A DNA stretch of 64,000 nt from Roseateles depolymerans (GTDB lineage: Bacteria; Pseudomonadota; Gammaproteobacteria; Burkholderiales; Burkholderiaceae_C). A program made the position numbers and the translations under genes. How positions within the stretch are numbered: position 1 is the first letter of the stretch; each line of letters begins with the position of its first letter. The notes below the pieces were generated by a model. The model saw nothing but the letters and a program-made list of their open reading frames with translations, was not told the origin of the DNA and searched no databases. This document shows positions 16,276 to 25,034 of this stretch, piece by piece. The stretch covers positions 1 through 64,000 of the forward strand of contig QFOD01000018.1 in assembly GCA_003241055.1 (NCBI GenBank), written 5' to 3'.

Positions 16276-17148
16276 ATGAACGATCGCATCGTCACCGTGC
16301 CCGGCAACGACTGGGCCAAGCCTGCGCCTGCACAGGCTCTCGTGTCCGAACTGGAAGCCGGCAAGGTGCTGTACTTTCCGGAACTGCGCTTCGAGCTGCT
16401 GGACGGCGAAGCCACGCTGCTGCGCGACGACATCCGCTCGCCCAAGTCACGCAACATCAGTCTGCGCGCCGATGGCTACCTGGCCGGCGCCGCCGCCACC
16501 GACGATGTCGAGATGCAGCGCCTGGCCGCGATGATCTCGCGCTTTCGCATTCAGGCCTGCGCACTGATCGACGCCATTGCGCCCACCTACAAGCCCGCAC
16601 TGCGACTGGCACCGACCAGCTTTCGCCCGACGCAGGTGGCGTCCCGGGTGCAGAGCTGGCGCGCCGACGACCGCCGTCTGCATGTGGACGCTTTTCCCTC
16701 GCGCCCCAACCACGGTGAGCGCATCCTGCGCGTGTTCACCAACCTCAACCCGGCGGGTGAGCCACGCGTGTGGCGGGTCGGCGAGTCCTTCGAAGCCATC
16801 GCCCAGCACTTCGTGCCCCGCGCCAAGCCTTACTCGGCCTGGCAGGCACGCGCACTGCGGGCCCTGCGCGTGACCAAGTCGCTGCGCAGCGAATACGACC
16901 ACCTGATGCTGCAGTTGCACGACGGCATGAAGGGCGACCTGGACTACCAGCAGAACTCGTCCCAGGTGACCATGCCCTTCCCCGCCGGTTCCACCTGGGT
17001 CTGCTATTCGGACCAGGCCTCGCACTCGGTGATGTCCGGCCAGTTCATGATGGAGCAGACCCTGCACCTGCAGCCGCAGGCCCAGGTGGACCCGCAGGCC
17101 AGCCCGCTGGCCATCCTGGAGCGCCAGCTCGGCCGGCGCCTGACCTGA
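16276..17148 (+). CDS. kdoO: Kdo hydroxylase family protein
   Basis: 290 residues. It resembles the Fe(II)/2-oxoglutarate-dependent Kdo 3-hydroxylase family (KdoO), which converts lipid-A-linked Kdo to Ko in Burkholderia and Yersinia. The likely facial-triad residues are H136 and D138 (LHVDAFPSRP) and a distal His in DQASHSVMSG (H250). The conserved GERILRVFTNLNPAG block follows the HxD. No signal peptide, so it should act at the cytoplasmic face of the inner membrane. It lies between LPS glycosyltransferases and an MsbA-like exporter, which fits modification before export. Confidence 0.82.
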   Translation: MNDRIVTVPGNDWAKPAPAQALVSELEAGKVLYFPELRFELLDGEATLLRDDIRSPKSRNISLRADGYLAGAAATDDVEMQRLAAMISRFRIQACALIDAIAPTYKPALRLAPTSFRPTQVASRVQSWRADDRRLHVDAFPSRPNHGERILRVFTNLNPAGEPRVWRVGESFEAIAQHFVPRAKPYSAWQARALRALRVTKSLRSEYDHLMLQLHDGMKGDLDYQQNSSQVTMPFPAGSTWVCYSDQASHSVMSGQFMMEQTLHLQPQAQVDPQASPLAILERQLGRRLT

Positions 17149-17149
17149 T

Positions 17150-17923
17150 ATGCCCACCATGCCTTCGAACACCCATGCCTGGGTGATCAACCTCGACCGC
17201 TCGCCCGAGCGCCTGGCCGTGATCTCGGCCCAGCTCGACGCGTTGGGCCTGCCCTGGACGCGCCACCGCGCGGTGGACGCGCGCGCGCTGCGCCCCGACC
17301 AGACCGCGCTGCTGGACCTGCCCGAGTTCCACCGCAAGCACGGCATGGAGCCGGTGCCCGGCGAGATCGGCTGCTACCTCTCGCACATCGAGGTGATGCA
17401 GGCCTTCCTGGCCAGCCAACACCGTTTCGCGCTGATCCTGGAGGACGACGCCAACCTGGGGCCGCGGCTGCCGCCCGTGCTGGCCGAGCTGGAGGCCTGC
17501 GCTGACCGTTGGGACATGGTCAAACTCTCGGCCGTGCACTCGGGCTCGCCGCAGACCTGCCTGCGCCTGGACGACGAATGCGTGCTCGCGCTGATGATGT
17601 CCCGCTGCACCGGCTCCAGCGCCTACCTCCTCAGCCGGCATGCGGCCGAGGTCTACCTCGCCAAGCTGCTGCCGATGAGCGTGCCCTACGACCACGCCTT
17701 CGATCGCGGCTGGGCCCTCGGCCTGCGAATCCGGCTCGTGACGCCGCCGCCGGTCGGGCACCCGCAGGACAACGACACCACCATCATCACCTCCGGCCGC
17801 CGCAAGTTCCACTGGACCCGCCGCTGGACCACCCACCTCTACCGTGCCCGCAACGAGATCGCGCGCATCTGGTGGGGCCTGGTCGAGCTGCGCCAGGAAC
17901 GCGCCTACAAAGCCAAGGCCTGA
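17150..17923 (+). CDS. Glycosyltransferase family 25 (LPS galactosyltransferase type)
   Basis: 257 residues of the LgtB/LpsA-type GT25 family. Visible motifs are the N-terminal WVINLDRSPERLAVISAQL, PGEIGCYLSH and the acidic LILEDDANLG. These families add galactose or glucose to LPS cores. It starts one base after the Kdo hydroxylase stop. The C-terminus is Arg-rich. Donor and linkage are not predictable here. Confidence 0.88.
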   Translation: MPTMPSNTHAWVINLDRSPERLAVISAQLDALGLPWTRHRAVDARALRPDQTALLDLPEFHRKHGMEPVPGEIGCYLSHIEVMQAFLASQHRFALILEDDANLGPRLPPVLAELEACADRWDMVKLSAVHSGSPQTCLRLDDECVLALMMSRCTGSSAYLLSRHAAEVYLAKLLPMSVPYDHAFDRGWALGLRIRLVTPPPVGHPQDNDTTIITSGRRKFHWTRRWTTHLYRARNEIARIWWGLVELRQERAYKAKA

Positions 17924-17955
17924 AGCGCGCACCGCGCCCCACGACCGCATCACCC

Positions 17956-19731
17956 GTGAGCAGCTCTCCGTCCACCTCCACCGACCTCGAAGACCAGCAC
18001 GCCAAGACGCTGGCCGCCACGGCGCGCCGTCTGCTCGGCTTTCTGAAACCGCACCAGCGCGGCTTCATTGCGTCCGTGCTGGCCTATGTCGCCGCCGCCG
18101 CCACCGAGCCACTGATCCCCAAGCTGCTTGAGGTGACGCTGGACACCGGCTTCTCGCGCCAGAACAGCTTCCCGCTGTGGACCGTGCCGGTGGTGCTGAT
18201 CACGCTGTTCAGCGCCCGCGGCCTGTTCGGCTTCCTGGGCCAGTACCTGCTGCAGTGGACGATAGGCCGGGTGGTCAGCGACATGCGCGAGGCGATGATG
18301 CGGGCGCTGCTGCGCGCCGACACCAGCGTCTATCACAACCTGCCCGGCGGTGCGGCCGTCACCAAGGTGGTGTCCGATCCGCAGCAGTCGCTGACGCTGC
18401 TGGGCTATGCCAGCATCACGCTGCTGCGCGACGGCCTGCCGGCGCTGGCCATGCTGGTGTTCCTGCTCTGGACCAACTGGCAGCTCACGCTGATGACGCT
18501 GGGCACCCTGCCCATCATGGTGTTCGCGCTCAAGGGGGTGAACCAGCGCGTGCGCCGTGCGGGCACGCAGGCCTATGACGCGCAGATCCATCTCGGCTCC
18601 ATCGTCGACGACGTGACCCGCGCCTGGCGCCTGGTGCGCAGCTTCGGCGCCCAGGGCTACGAAGGCCAGCGCTTTGCCGAACAGGCCCGCGCGGTGCGCC
18701 AGCGCACGCTGCGCCAGACCGCCGCCAGCGCCGTGTCCCAGCCGATCTCGCAGATCATCACGGCGGCCGGCGTGTCCGGCATCGTGATGATCGCGATCTA
18801 TCAGGGCCGCGAGACCGGCGCAACACCCGGCACCTTCGCCGCCTTCGTGGCCGGCCTGCTGCAGCTGATGAGCCGCGTGCGCCACCTGACCGAGGTGGCG
18901 CAGAACATGACCAACGGCCTGATCGTCGCGCGCGGCTGCATGGCGCTGCTGGACACGCCGCCGGAGCCCGACCCCGGCCAGCGCGAGCTGCTCTCCACCC
19001 GCGGCGACCTGCTGCTGGAACAGGTGACGCTGCGCTATCCCGGTGCCTCCGCCCCGGCGCTGGACCACCTCAGCCTCAGCGTACCCGCCGGCAAGACCGT
19101 GGCCCTGGTGGGCGCCTCGGGCGCCGGCAAGAGCACGGTCATCAACCTGTTGCAGGGCTTTGCCCAGCCCGACAGCGGCCGCATCGAGCTCGACGGCGTG
19201 CCCATCGACGAGCTGACCCGCGCGACGCTGCGCCGCCAGTTCGCAGTGGTCAGCCAGGACATCGTGCTGTTCGACACCTCCATCGCCGACAACATCGCCT
19301 ACGCCCAGCCGCGCGACGAGCGGCGCCTGGAAGCCGCGCTGCGCGACGCCGCGCTGTGGGACTTCGTGCAGACCCTGCCCGACGGCGTCGACACCGCCAT
19401 CGGCCCCAACGGCGGCAAGCTCTCGGGCGGCCAGCGCCAGCGCCTGGCCATCGCCCGGGCGCTCTACAAGGACGCGCCGATCTGGATCTTCGACGAGGCA
19501 ACCTCGGCACTCGACACCGAGAGCGAGCGCGCGGTGCAGCAGGCGCTGCAGGCCTGGTCAGGCCGCAAGACGCTGATCGTCATCGCCCACCGGCTGTCCA
19601 CCATCCGCGATGCCGACGCCATCCACGTGCTGGTTAGCGGCCGCCTGATCGAGAGCGGCACCCACGCCGAACTGATCGCCCGCGACGGCGCCTACGCGGC
19701 GATGGTGCGGGCCCAGGCGGGCGAGGACTGA
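17956..19731 (+). CDS. msbA: MsbA-like lipid A/LPS ABC exporter
   Basis: 591 residues with the half-transporter layout. A six-helix membrane domain covers about residues 25-330, followed by an ATPase domain with Walker A GASGAGKST, signature LSGGQRQR, Walker B IWIFDEATSALD and the H-loop AHRLST. MsbA flips lipid A-core to the periplasmic leaflet. The preferred start is the GTG at 17956 (VSSSPSTST). The open frame extends further upstream but only across the GT25 gene. Placement at the end of the lapB-glycosyltransferase-Kdo hydroxylase run supports an LPS substrate. Confidence 0.9.
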   Translation: MSSSPSTSTDLEDQHAKTLAATARRLLGFLKPHQRGFIASVLAYVAAAATEPLIPKLLEVTLDTGFSRQNSFPLWTVPVVLITLFSARGLFGFLGQYLLQWTIGRVVSDMREAMMRALLRADTSVYHNLPGGAAVTKVVSDPQQSLTLLGYASITLLRDGLPALAMLVFLLWTNWQLTLMTLGTLPIMVFALKGVNQRVRRAGTQAYDAQIHLGSIVDDVTRAWRLVRSFGAQGYEGQRFAEQARAVRQRTLRQTAASAVSQPISQIITAAGVSGIVMIAIYQGRETGATPGTFAAFVAGLLQLMSRVRHLTEVAQNMTNGLIVARGCMALLDTPPEPDPGQRELLSTRGDLLLEQVTLRYPGASAPALDHLSLSVPAGKTVALVGASGAGKSTVINLLQGFAQPDSGRIELDGVPIDELTRATLRRQFAVVSQDIVLFDTSIADNIAYAQPRDERRLEAALRDAALWDFVQTLPDGVDTAIGPNGGKLSGGQRQRLAIARALYKDAPIWIFDEATSALDTESERAVQQALQAWSGRKTLIVIAHRLSTIRDADAIHVLVSGRLIESGTHAELIARDGAYAAMVRAQAGED

Positions 19732-19733
19732 GC

Positions 19734-20060
19734 ATGCAACGCCGGGCCTGCCTGTCCCGGCTGGCCTGTCTGGCCCTGAGCCTGGCAGCCTCTTCGGCAC
19801 TGCGTGCGCAGGCCCACGTCGAGGTCAACACCGCCAGCCGCGCGCAGCTCGAATCGCTGCCCGGCCTGGGGCCGGCACTGGTGCAGCGGCTGCTGGACGG
19901 GCGCCCGTTCAGTGACTGGGCCGACCTGCTGCGCCGCGTGCGCGGGCTGCGCGCCGCGAGCGCGAAGCGCCTGTCCGATGCCGGTTTGCGTGTGGCCGGG
20001 CGGGCCTGGCCCGAGGCGCCCGCCGCGCCGGCCTCAGCAGCCCGCGGCGAAACCGGCTGA
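19734..20060 (+). CDS. ComEA-like helix-hairpin-helix secreted protein
   Basis: 108 residues. A signal peptide (about 1-26, ending LRAQA) is followed by a helix-hairpin-helix domain (VEVNTASRAQLESLPGLGPALVQRLL, core NTASRAQLESLPGLG) of the ComEA type. This domain binds double-stranded DNA and ComEA pulls transforming DNA into the periplasm. It starts 2 bp after the msbA stop. The last 27 bp overlap the 3' end of the convergent lipase gene. A role in DNA uptake is possible but not shown by context. Confidence 0.8.
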   Translation: MQRRACLSRLACLALSLAASSALRAQAHVEVNTASRAQLESLPGLGPALVQRLLDGRPFSDWADLLRRVRGLRAASAKRLSDAGLRVAGRAWPEAPAAPASAARGETG

Positions 20061-21341
20061 GCGGCTGCGCCGCAACGCCGCCGGGTCGATCTGCGGCGCC
20101 TTGGCCGGCCAGCCGAAGAAGCGCTGCACCTCGGCGCGCTTGGCCAGCGTGTCGCTCATGCCCAGGTGGATCAGCTCGGTGACGAAGCTGGGCTCGAACA
20201 GCAGATAGCTCACCAGCGCTGCACCACTGGTGTCCCGACCCTGGCCGCTAACGCCAAAGGCGCGCAGCAGTGCCCGTACCGAGGGCGGCAGGCTGGCATG
20301 GTGCTCGCCCGCCAGATCATCGAGCCGGCGGCTGGGGGCGATCACCAGCAGGTCGATGGGCCGCAGCGCGGTGGCCAGCCGGCTTTCATGCGGCAGCAGC
20401 GCCAGCGTGCGATTGATGCGGCGCAGCCGCTCGACATCCACGGCCAGCGCGTCGAGAAAGATGTTGGACAGCGCGTGGCCGGCGATCTGCGCCATGCTCG
20501 GATGCGACAGGTTCGGGCAGTGCCGCGGGCCTTCGGGCTCCTTCATGCGCCCGGCCCCGATCACGAGGATGCGATCCGCGCCCAGGTGCACCGCCGGCGA
20601 GATCGGCGCGCTCTGCCGCATGGAGCCGTCGCCGAACCACTCGGGCTGGCCTTCGAGATCCAGCGGCTCGGCCGGAAAGATGAAGGGGATCGCCGACGAG
20701 GCCATCAGGTGGGCCAGCGTCAGCTGGGTCTGCACCGCCATGCGCTGCTCGCGCAGCCAGGGCACGACGTGATGGTGGGTCTGGAAGAACGTGACGTGCT
20801 GACCGGAGCTGTAGCTGGAGCCGGTCAGCGCCAGCGCACGCAGGTGGCCCTGCTCCAGCATCGCATCGAGCCGCTCCATGTCCAGGTAGCGGCCCAGCAG
20901 CTCGCGCAGCGGCGCGTTGTCCAGCAGGCTGCGCGGGCGGCTGCGGGTCCAGCGGGCCAGCGCCCAGCCCAGGCTGAGCATGCTCAGCCAGCGGGCACCG
21001 CTCTTCACCGCCTCGAAGGCGTCGGCGCGGTAGATGTTCTCGACATGCAGTCCGCCCCAGAGGTGCAGCAGCCCGTCCACCGCGCCATCGAAATCGTCGG
21101 CATGGCAGGCCAGCGTCGCGGCATTGATGGCGCCCGCCGACGTTCCGCTGATGACCGGAAAGGGCTGGCCGGAGCAGACGCCCGCATCGCGCCGCAGCTG
21201 GGCCAGCGCCGCCAGCACGCCGACCTGATAGGCCGCCCGGGCGCCGCCACCGGTCAGGATCAGACCGGTGACCGGCTCGGCCCGCGAGGGCCGCGCTTGG
21301 GGCTTGGGCACGGCGTGCAACATGGCGGCATCATCGCCCAT
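20034..21341 (-). CDS. Patatin-like phospholipase family protein
   Basis: 435 residues. The catalytic dyad is visible: nucleophile S68 in GTSAG and D238 in FGDGS. The oxyanion-hole stretch is LTGGGARAAYQVG (about 30-41). A long C-terminal part of unknown role follows (YLLFEPSFVTELIHLGMSD). No signal peptide, so it is probably cytoplasmic or membrane associated. It hydrolyses acyl lipids by family. It lies downstream of dnaE on the same strand, 33 bp away. The ATG at 21341 lacks a clear Shine-Dalgarno sequence; the next Met is residue 7. Confidence 0.88.
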   Translation of the reverse strand: MGDDAAMLHAVPKPQARPSRAEPVTGLILTGGGARAAYQVGVLAALAQLRRDAGVCSGQPFPVISGTSAGAINAATLACHADDFDGAVDGLLHLWGGLHVENIYRADAFEAVKSGARWLSMLSLGWALARWTRSRPRSLLDNAPLRELLGRYLDMERLDAMLEQGHLRALALTGSSYSSGQHVTFFQTHHHVVPWLREQRMAVQTQLTLAHLMASSAIPFIFPAEPLDLEGQPEWFGDGSMRQSAPISPAVHLGADRILVIGAGRMKEPEGPRHCPNLSHPSMAQIAGHALSNIFLDALAVDVERLRRINRTLALLPHESRLATALRPIDLLVIAPSRRLDDLAGEHHASLPPSVRALLRAFGVSGQGRDTSGAALVSYLLFEPSFVTELIHLGMSDTLAKRAEVQRFFGWPAKAPQIDPAALRRSRSAGFAAGC

Positions 21342-21374
21342 CCAAGGGCGCCGCCAGCCCCACGGGCATGGGGA

Positions 21375-24300
21375 TCAGCCCTCGTAGACCACCTGGGCGG
21401 CATTGCCCAGCTTGGCCAAGGCCTCATCGGCCGGCCAGAAGCGGCTGGCCTCGCCCAGGTCCACCATCCAGCGCGCGCCCAGGCGCTCGCCCTCGGGCTC
21501 GGCCCGAACGGCGACGCGCACGGCCAGGCCCAGCGGCCGCTCGCCGCCGTCCTCGGTGGCCACGCGCTGCGGCGGGAAGCGCTGCACCAGTTCGTGCAGC
21601 AGCCCGGCCGCGCCGGCGCTGCCCAGCAGCAGATGCCGCCCGAAGCGCGCGCGGGCCTCGGCCAGGCTCCAGACGGCCTGCACATTCATGCGCAGCCCGC
21701 CGGAGAAGCGGTCGTTCTGCACCTTGCCCTGGCAGATCAGCAGCTCATCGTCGACCAGCAGCTCCTTGTTCGCGTTCAGCAGCTCCTCGTTGGCCACCGC
21801 CTCGATGGCGCCGCCCTTGTCGTCCAGCTTGAAGATGCCGACCCGACCCCGCTGGCCATTGATGATGCGCAGGTCGGCCACGATGCCGGCCACCAGTGTG
21901 GGCTCGCGGCTGTCGGCCAGATCGGCGATCTCGCGCTTGACGATGCGCCGCACCTCAGGCCCGCTCTGGTCGAACAGATGGCCGGACAGGTAGAAGCCGA
22001 TCGCGGTCTTCTCCAGCGACAGGCGCTCCTTGATGCTCCAAGGCTCGGCCTCCACCAGCTCGGGCTCGGCCGTGCTGGAGGCATGGGAGTCGCCGAAGTC
22101 GAACAACCCGCCCTGGTCGGCATTGGCCTCCAGCGTCTCGGCATGGGTGTAGCCCCGCGCGACGCTGGCCAGCAGGCGCGAGCGCTCGGGGTAGAGGCTG
22201 TCGAAGGCACCGGCCTTGATCAGCGCCTCCACCACCCGCTTGTTGACCGACTTGCGGTCCACGCGGATGCAGAAATCGTAGAAGCTGCGGAACGGGCCGC
22301 CGGCCTCGCGGGCCGCGATGATGGCCTCGATGGCGCCGCGCCCCGTGCCCTTGACCGCGCCCAGGCCGTAGTTCACCAGGCGGTTGGACAGCGGCTCGAA
22401 GCGGTACTGGCCCTTGTTGACGCAGGGCGCCTGGAACTCGATGCCGAACAGCTTGGCGTCGTTGAGCAACACCTTGAGCTTGTCGGTGTCGTCCATTTCT
22501 ATGGTCATGTTCGCGGCGTAGAACTCGGCCGTGTAGTGCGCCTTCAACCAGGCCGTGTGATAGCTCAGCAGCGCGTAGGCGGCGGCGTGCGACTTGTTGA
22601 AGCCGTAGCCCGCGAACTTCTCCATCAGGTCGAAGACCTCGTCGGCCTTGGCCTGGTCGATGCCCTTCTCCGCGGCCCCCTTGCGAAAGATCTCGCGGTG
22701 CATGGCCATCTCCTCGGCCTTCTTCTTGCCCATCGCGCGGCGCAGCATGTCGGCGCCACCCAGCGAGTAGCCGCCCAGCACCTGGGCCGCCTGCATCACC
22801 TGCTCCTGGTAGACGAAGACGCCGTAGGTCTCCTCCAGCACCTGGCCCAGCAGCGGGTGCGGGTACTCGATGACCTCCTTGCCGTGCTTGCGCGCCACGA
22901 AGGACGGGATCAGGTCCATGGGGCCCGGCCGGTACAGCGACACCAGCGCGATCAGGTCCTCGAAGCGCGAGGGCTTGGCATCCTTCAGCAGCCGCTGCAT
23001 GCCGGGAGATTCGAACTGGAACACGCTCTCCGACAGGCCATCGCCGAACAGCTTGAAGGTCTTGCGGTCGTCCAGCGGCACGCGGGCCCAGTCGAAGTCC
23101 TGGCGGTCGGCGTGACGGGCGACGATGAAGTTCTTGGCCAGCTCCAGGATGGTCAGCGTGGCCAGGCCCAGGAAGTCGAACTTCACCAGCCCGATGGCCT
23201 CCACGTCGTCCTTGTCGAACTGGCTGACCGCGCTGGTGGAGCCGGGCTGCTGGTACTGCGGGCAGAAGTCGGTGATCTTGCCCGGCGCGATCAGCACGCC
23301 GCCGGCGTGCATGCCGATGTTGCGCACCATGCCCTCGACGCGGGCGGCCAGCTTGAGCAGCTCGGCCACCTCCTCGTCCGACTTCTCCCGCTCCTCCAGC
23401 TCCGGCGCCTCGTGGCGCGCGTAGATCATCTTGGCCTTGTCGGGGTCGAAGTTGGGCGGCAGCTTGGCCAGGGTCACGGTCTTGCCCGGCGGCGCCGGAA
23501 TCAGCTTGGCGATGCCGTCCACCTGGCCGTAGCCCATGCCCAGCACCCGGCCGATGTCGCGCAGCGCCGCCTTGGCGGCCATCGTGCCGAAGGTCGCGAT
23601 CTGGCTGACGGCCGGCAGGCCGTACTTGCTCTTGACGTAGTCGATGACCCGGTCGCGGTTGCCCTGGCAGAAGTCGATGTCGAAGTCGGGCATGGAGACC
23701 CGCTCCGGGTTCAGGAAACGCTCGAACAGCAGGTTGTACTTGAGCGGATCCAGGTCCGTGATCAGCAGCGCATAGGCCACCAGCGAGCCGGCACCCGAGC
23801 CCCGGCCCGGGCCCACCGGGCAGCCGTTCTCCTTGGCCCAGCGGATGAAGTCCGACACGATCAGGAAGTAGCCCGGGAAGCCCATCTTGATGATGGTGTT
23901 GAGCTCGAAGTCCAGCCGCTCCACGTAGCGCGGCCGCTCCTTCTCGCGCTCTTCCTCGTTGGGGAAGAGGTGGATCAGCCGGTCCTTCAGGCCGTCGTGG
24001 CTGAGCTCGCGGAAATACTGCTCCATCGGCATGGGCGTGCCGTCGGCCAGCAGCGGCGTCGGGAAGTTGGGCAGCTGCGGCTTGCCCAGCACCAGGGTCA
24101 GCGAGCAGCGCCGCGCGATCTCCAGCGTGTTCTCGATCGCGCTGGGCACGTCGGCAAACAGCGCCTTCATCTCCGCCTGGGTCTTGAAATACTGGCTCGG
24201 CAGGAAGCGCTTGATGCGCTTGGGGTTGGCCAGCGTCTCGCCCTCGGCCACGCAGACCCGGGCCTCGTGCGCCTCGAAGTCCTCTTCAGCAAGGAACTGG

Positions 24301-24926
24301 ATGGGGTGGGTCGCGACGACCGGCAGCCCCAACTCGGCCGCCAGCGGCACGCTGGCCTGCACCAGCGCCTCCTGGCCGGGTAGCCCCGCGCGCTGCAGCT
24401 CGATGTAGAAGCGCTGCGGGAACACGCGGGACAGCCGTTGCGCCCAGTCCCGGGCACGCGACTGATCGCCCTGCAGCAAGGCCTGACCCAGCCCTCCGTG
24501 CTGGGCGCCGGACAGGCAGATCAGCCCCTCGCCCAGTTCCTCCAGCCATTCCCACTTCAGGCAGGCCTGGTTGCGTTGCACGTTCTGTATCCAGGCACGC
24601 GACAGCAGCTCTGCAAGGTTCAGATAGCCCAGGCGGTTCTGCACCAGCAGCAACAGGCGGCTGGGCGCCTTGTCGGAGCCCTCGGGCTCCAGCCAGCAGT
24701 CCGCACCGAGGATGGGCTGCACGCCCTTCTTGCGGGCCGCGCTGTAGAACTTGATGCCCCCGAACAGGTTGGCCAGATCGGTGATGGCGGCAGCCACCTG
24801 CCCGTCGGCCGCGGCGGCATCAGCCGCATCGTCCACTCGCAGCGTGCCGTCCACCACCGAGAACTCGGTGTGCATGCGCAGGTGGACGAAGGCGGAGGAG
24901 CGTTGGGCAGTGTTCACATCGGGCAT
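21375..24926 (-). CDS. dnaE: DNA polymerase III subunit alpha
   Basis: The 1183-residue replicative polymerase catalytic subunit. An N-terminal PHP domain begins FVHLRMHTEFSVVDG. The active-site acidic residues lie in MPDFDIDFCQGNRDRV. The fingers and C-terminal parts include VGPGRGSGAGSLVAYAL, GYGFNKSHAAAYALLSYHT and an OB-fold region. The ATG at 24926 (MPDVNTAQRSS) is preferred. The open frame runs upstream across the divergent gene with no family similarity. TACAAT ends only six bases before this ATG, hinting at a leaderless or very short leader transcript. Confidence 0.97.
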   Translation of the reverse strand: MPDVNTAQRSSAFVHLRMHTEFSVVDGTLRVDDAADAAAADGQVAAAITDLANLFGGIKFYSAARKKGVQPILGADCWLEPEGSDKAPSRLLLLVQNRLGYLNLAELLSRAWIQNVQRNQACLKWEWLEELGEGLICLSGAQHGGLGQALLQGDQSRARDWAQRLSRVFPQRFYIELQRAGLPGQEALVQASVPLAAELGLPVVATHPIQFLAEEDFEAHEARVCVAEGETLANPKRIKRFLPSQYFKTQAEMKALFADVPSAIENTLEIARRCSLTLVLGKPQLPNFPTPLLADGTPMPMEQYFRELSHDGLKDRLIHLFPNEEEREKERPRYVERLDFELNTIIKMGFPGYFLIVSDFIRWAKENGCPVGPGRGSGAGSLVAYALLITDLDPLKYNLLFERFLNPERVSMPDFDIDFCQGNRDRVIDYVKSKYGLPAVSQIATFGTMAAKAALRDIGRVLGMGYGQVDGIAKLIPAPPGKTVTLAKLPPNFDPDKAKMIYARHEAPELEEREKSDEEVAELLKLAARVEGMVRNIGMHAGGVLIAPGKITDFCPQYQQPGSTSAVSQFDKDDVEAIGLVKFDFLGLATLTILELAKNFIVARHADRQDFDWARVPLDDRKTFKLFGDGLSESVFQFESPGMQRLLKDAKPSRFEDLIALVSLYRPGPMDLIPSFVARKHGKEVIEYPHPLLGQVLEETYGVFVYQEQVMQAAQVLGGYSLGGADMLRRAMGKKKAEEMAMHREIFRKGAAEKGIDQAKADEVFDLMEKFAGYGFNKSHAAAYALLSYHTAWLKAHYTAEFYAANMTIEMDDTDKLKVLLNDAKLFGIEFQAPCVNKGQYRFEPLSNRLVNYGLGAVKGTGRGAIEAIIAAREAGGPFRSFYDFCIRVDRKSVNKRVVEALIKAGAFDSLYPERSRLLASVARGYTHAETLEANADQGGLFDFGDSHASSTAEPELVEAEPWSIKERLSLEKTAIGFYLSGHLFDQSGPEVRRIVKREIADLADSREPTLVAGIVADLRIINGQRGRVGIFKLDDKGGAIEAVANEELLNANKELLVDDELLICQGKVQNDRFSGGLRMNVQAVWSLAEARARFGRHLLLGSAGAAGLLHELVQRFPPQRVATEDGGERPLGLAVRVAVRAEPEGERLGARWMVDLGEASRFWPADEALAKLGNAAQVVYEG

Positions 24927-24932
24927 CTCATG

Positions 24933-24938
24933 ATTGTA
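24933..24938 (-). promoter_or_regulatory. Candidate -10 of dnaE, six bases from the start codon
   Basis: On the minus strand TACAAT occupies 24938-24933 and the dnaE ATG begins at 24926. This is a good -10 (five of six to TATAAT), but the -35 is weak. If it is used, transcription would start at or next to the A of the ATG. Three AGGCCT hexamers (24942, 24951, 24994) lie in the shared divergent gap. Confidence 0.35.
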
Positions 24939-25034
24939 GGAAGGCCTGAGAGGCCTCGAACTTCGGCTAACCTCAGCAGCCTGGGAAGCGATGAGGCCTC
25001 CCGCGGGTCTCCAGCGGTACGTTCTTTCCTGTCC

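Noticed and set aside
17509..17955. Upstream extension of the MsbA-like frame
   Set aside because: It overlaps the GT25 gene in another frame and shows no ABC exporter similarity; the GTG at 17956 is favoured.
20166..24383. Very long open frame (about 1400 codons) on the plus strand opposite dnaE and the lipase gene
   Set aside because: It has low-complexity Leu/Gln/Ala/Arg-rich composition typical of an antisense frame of GC-rich coding DNA. dnaE on the other strand is certain.
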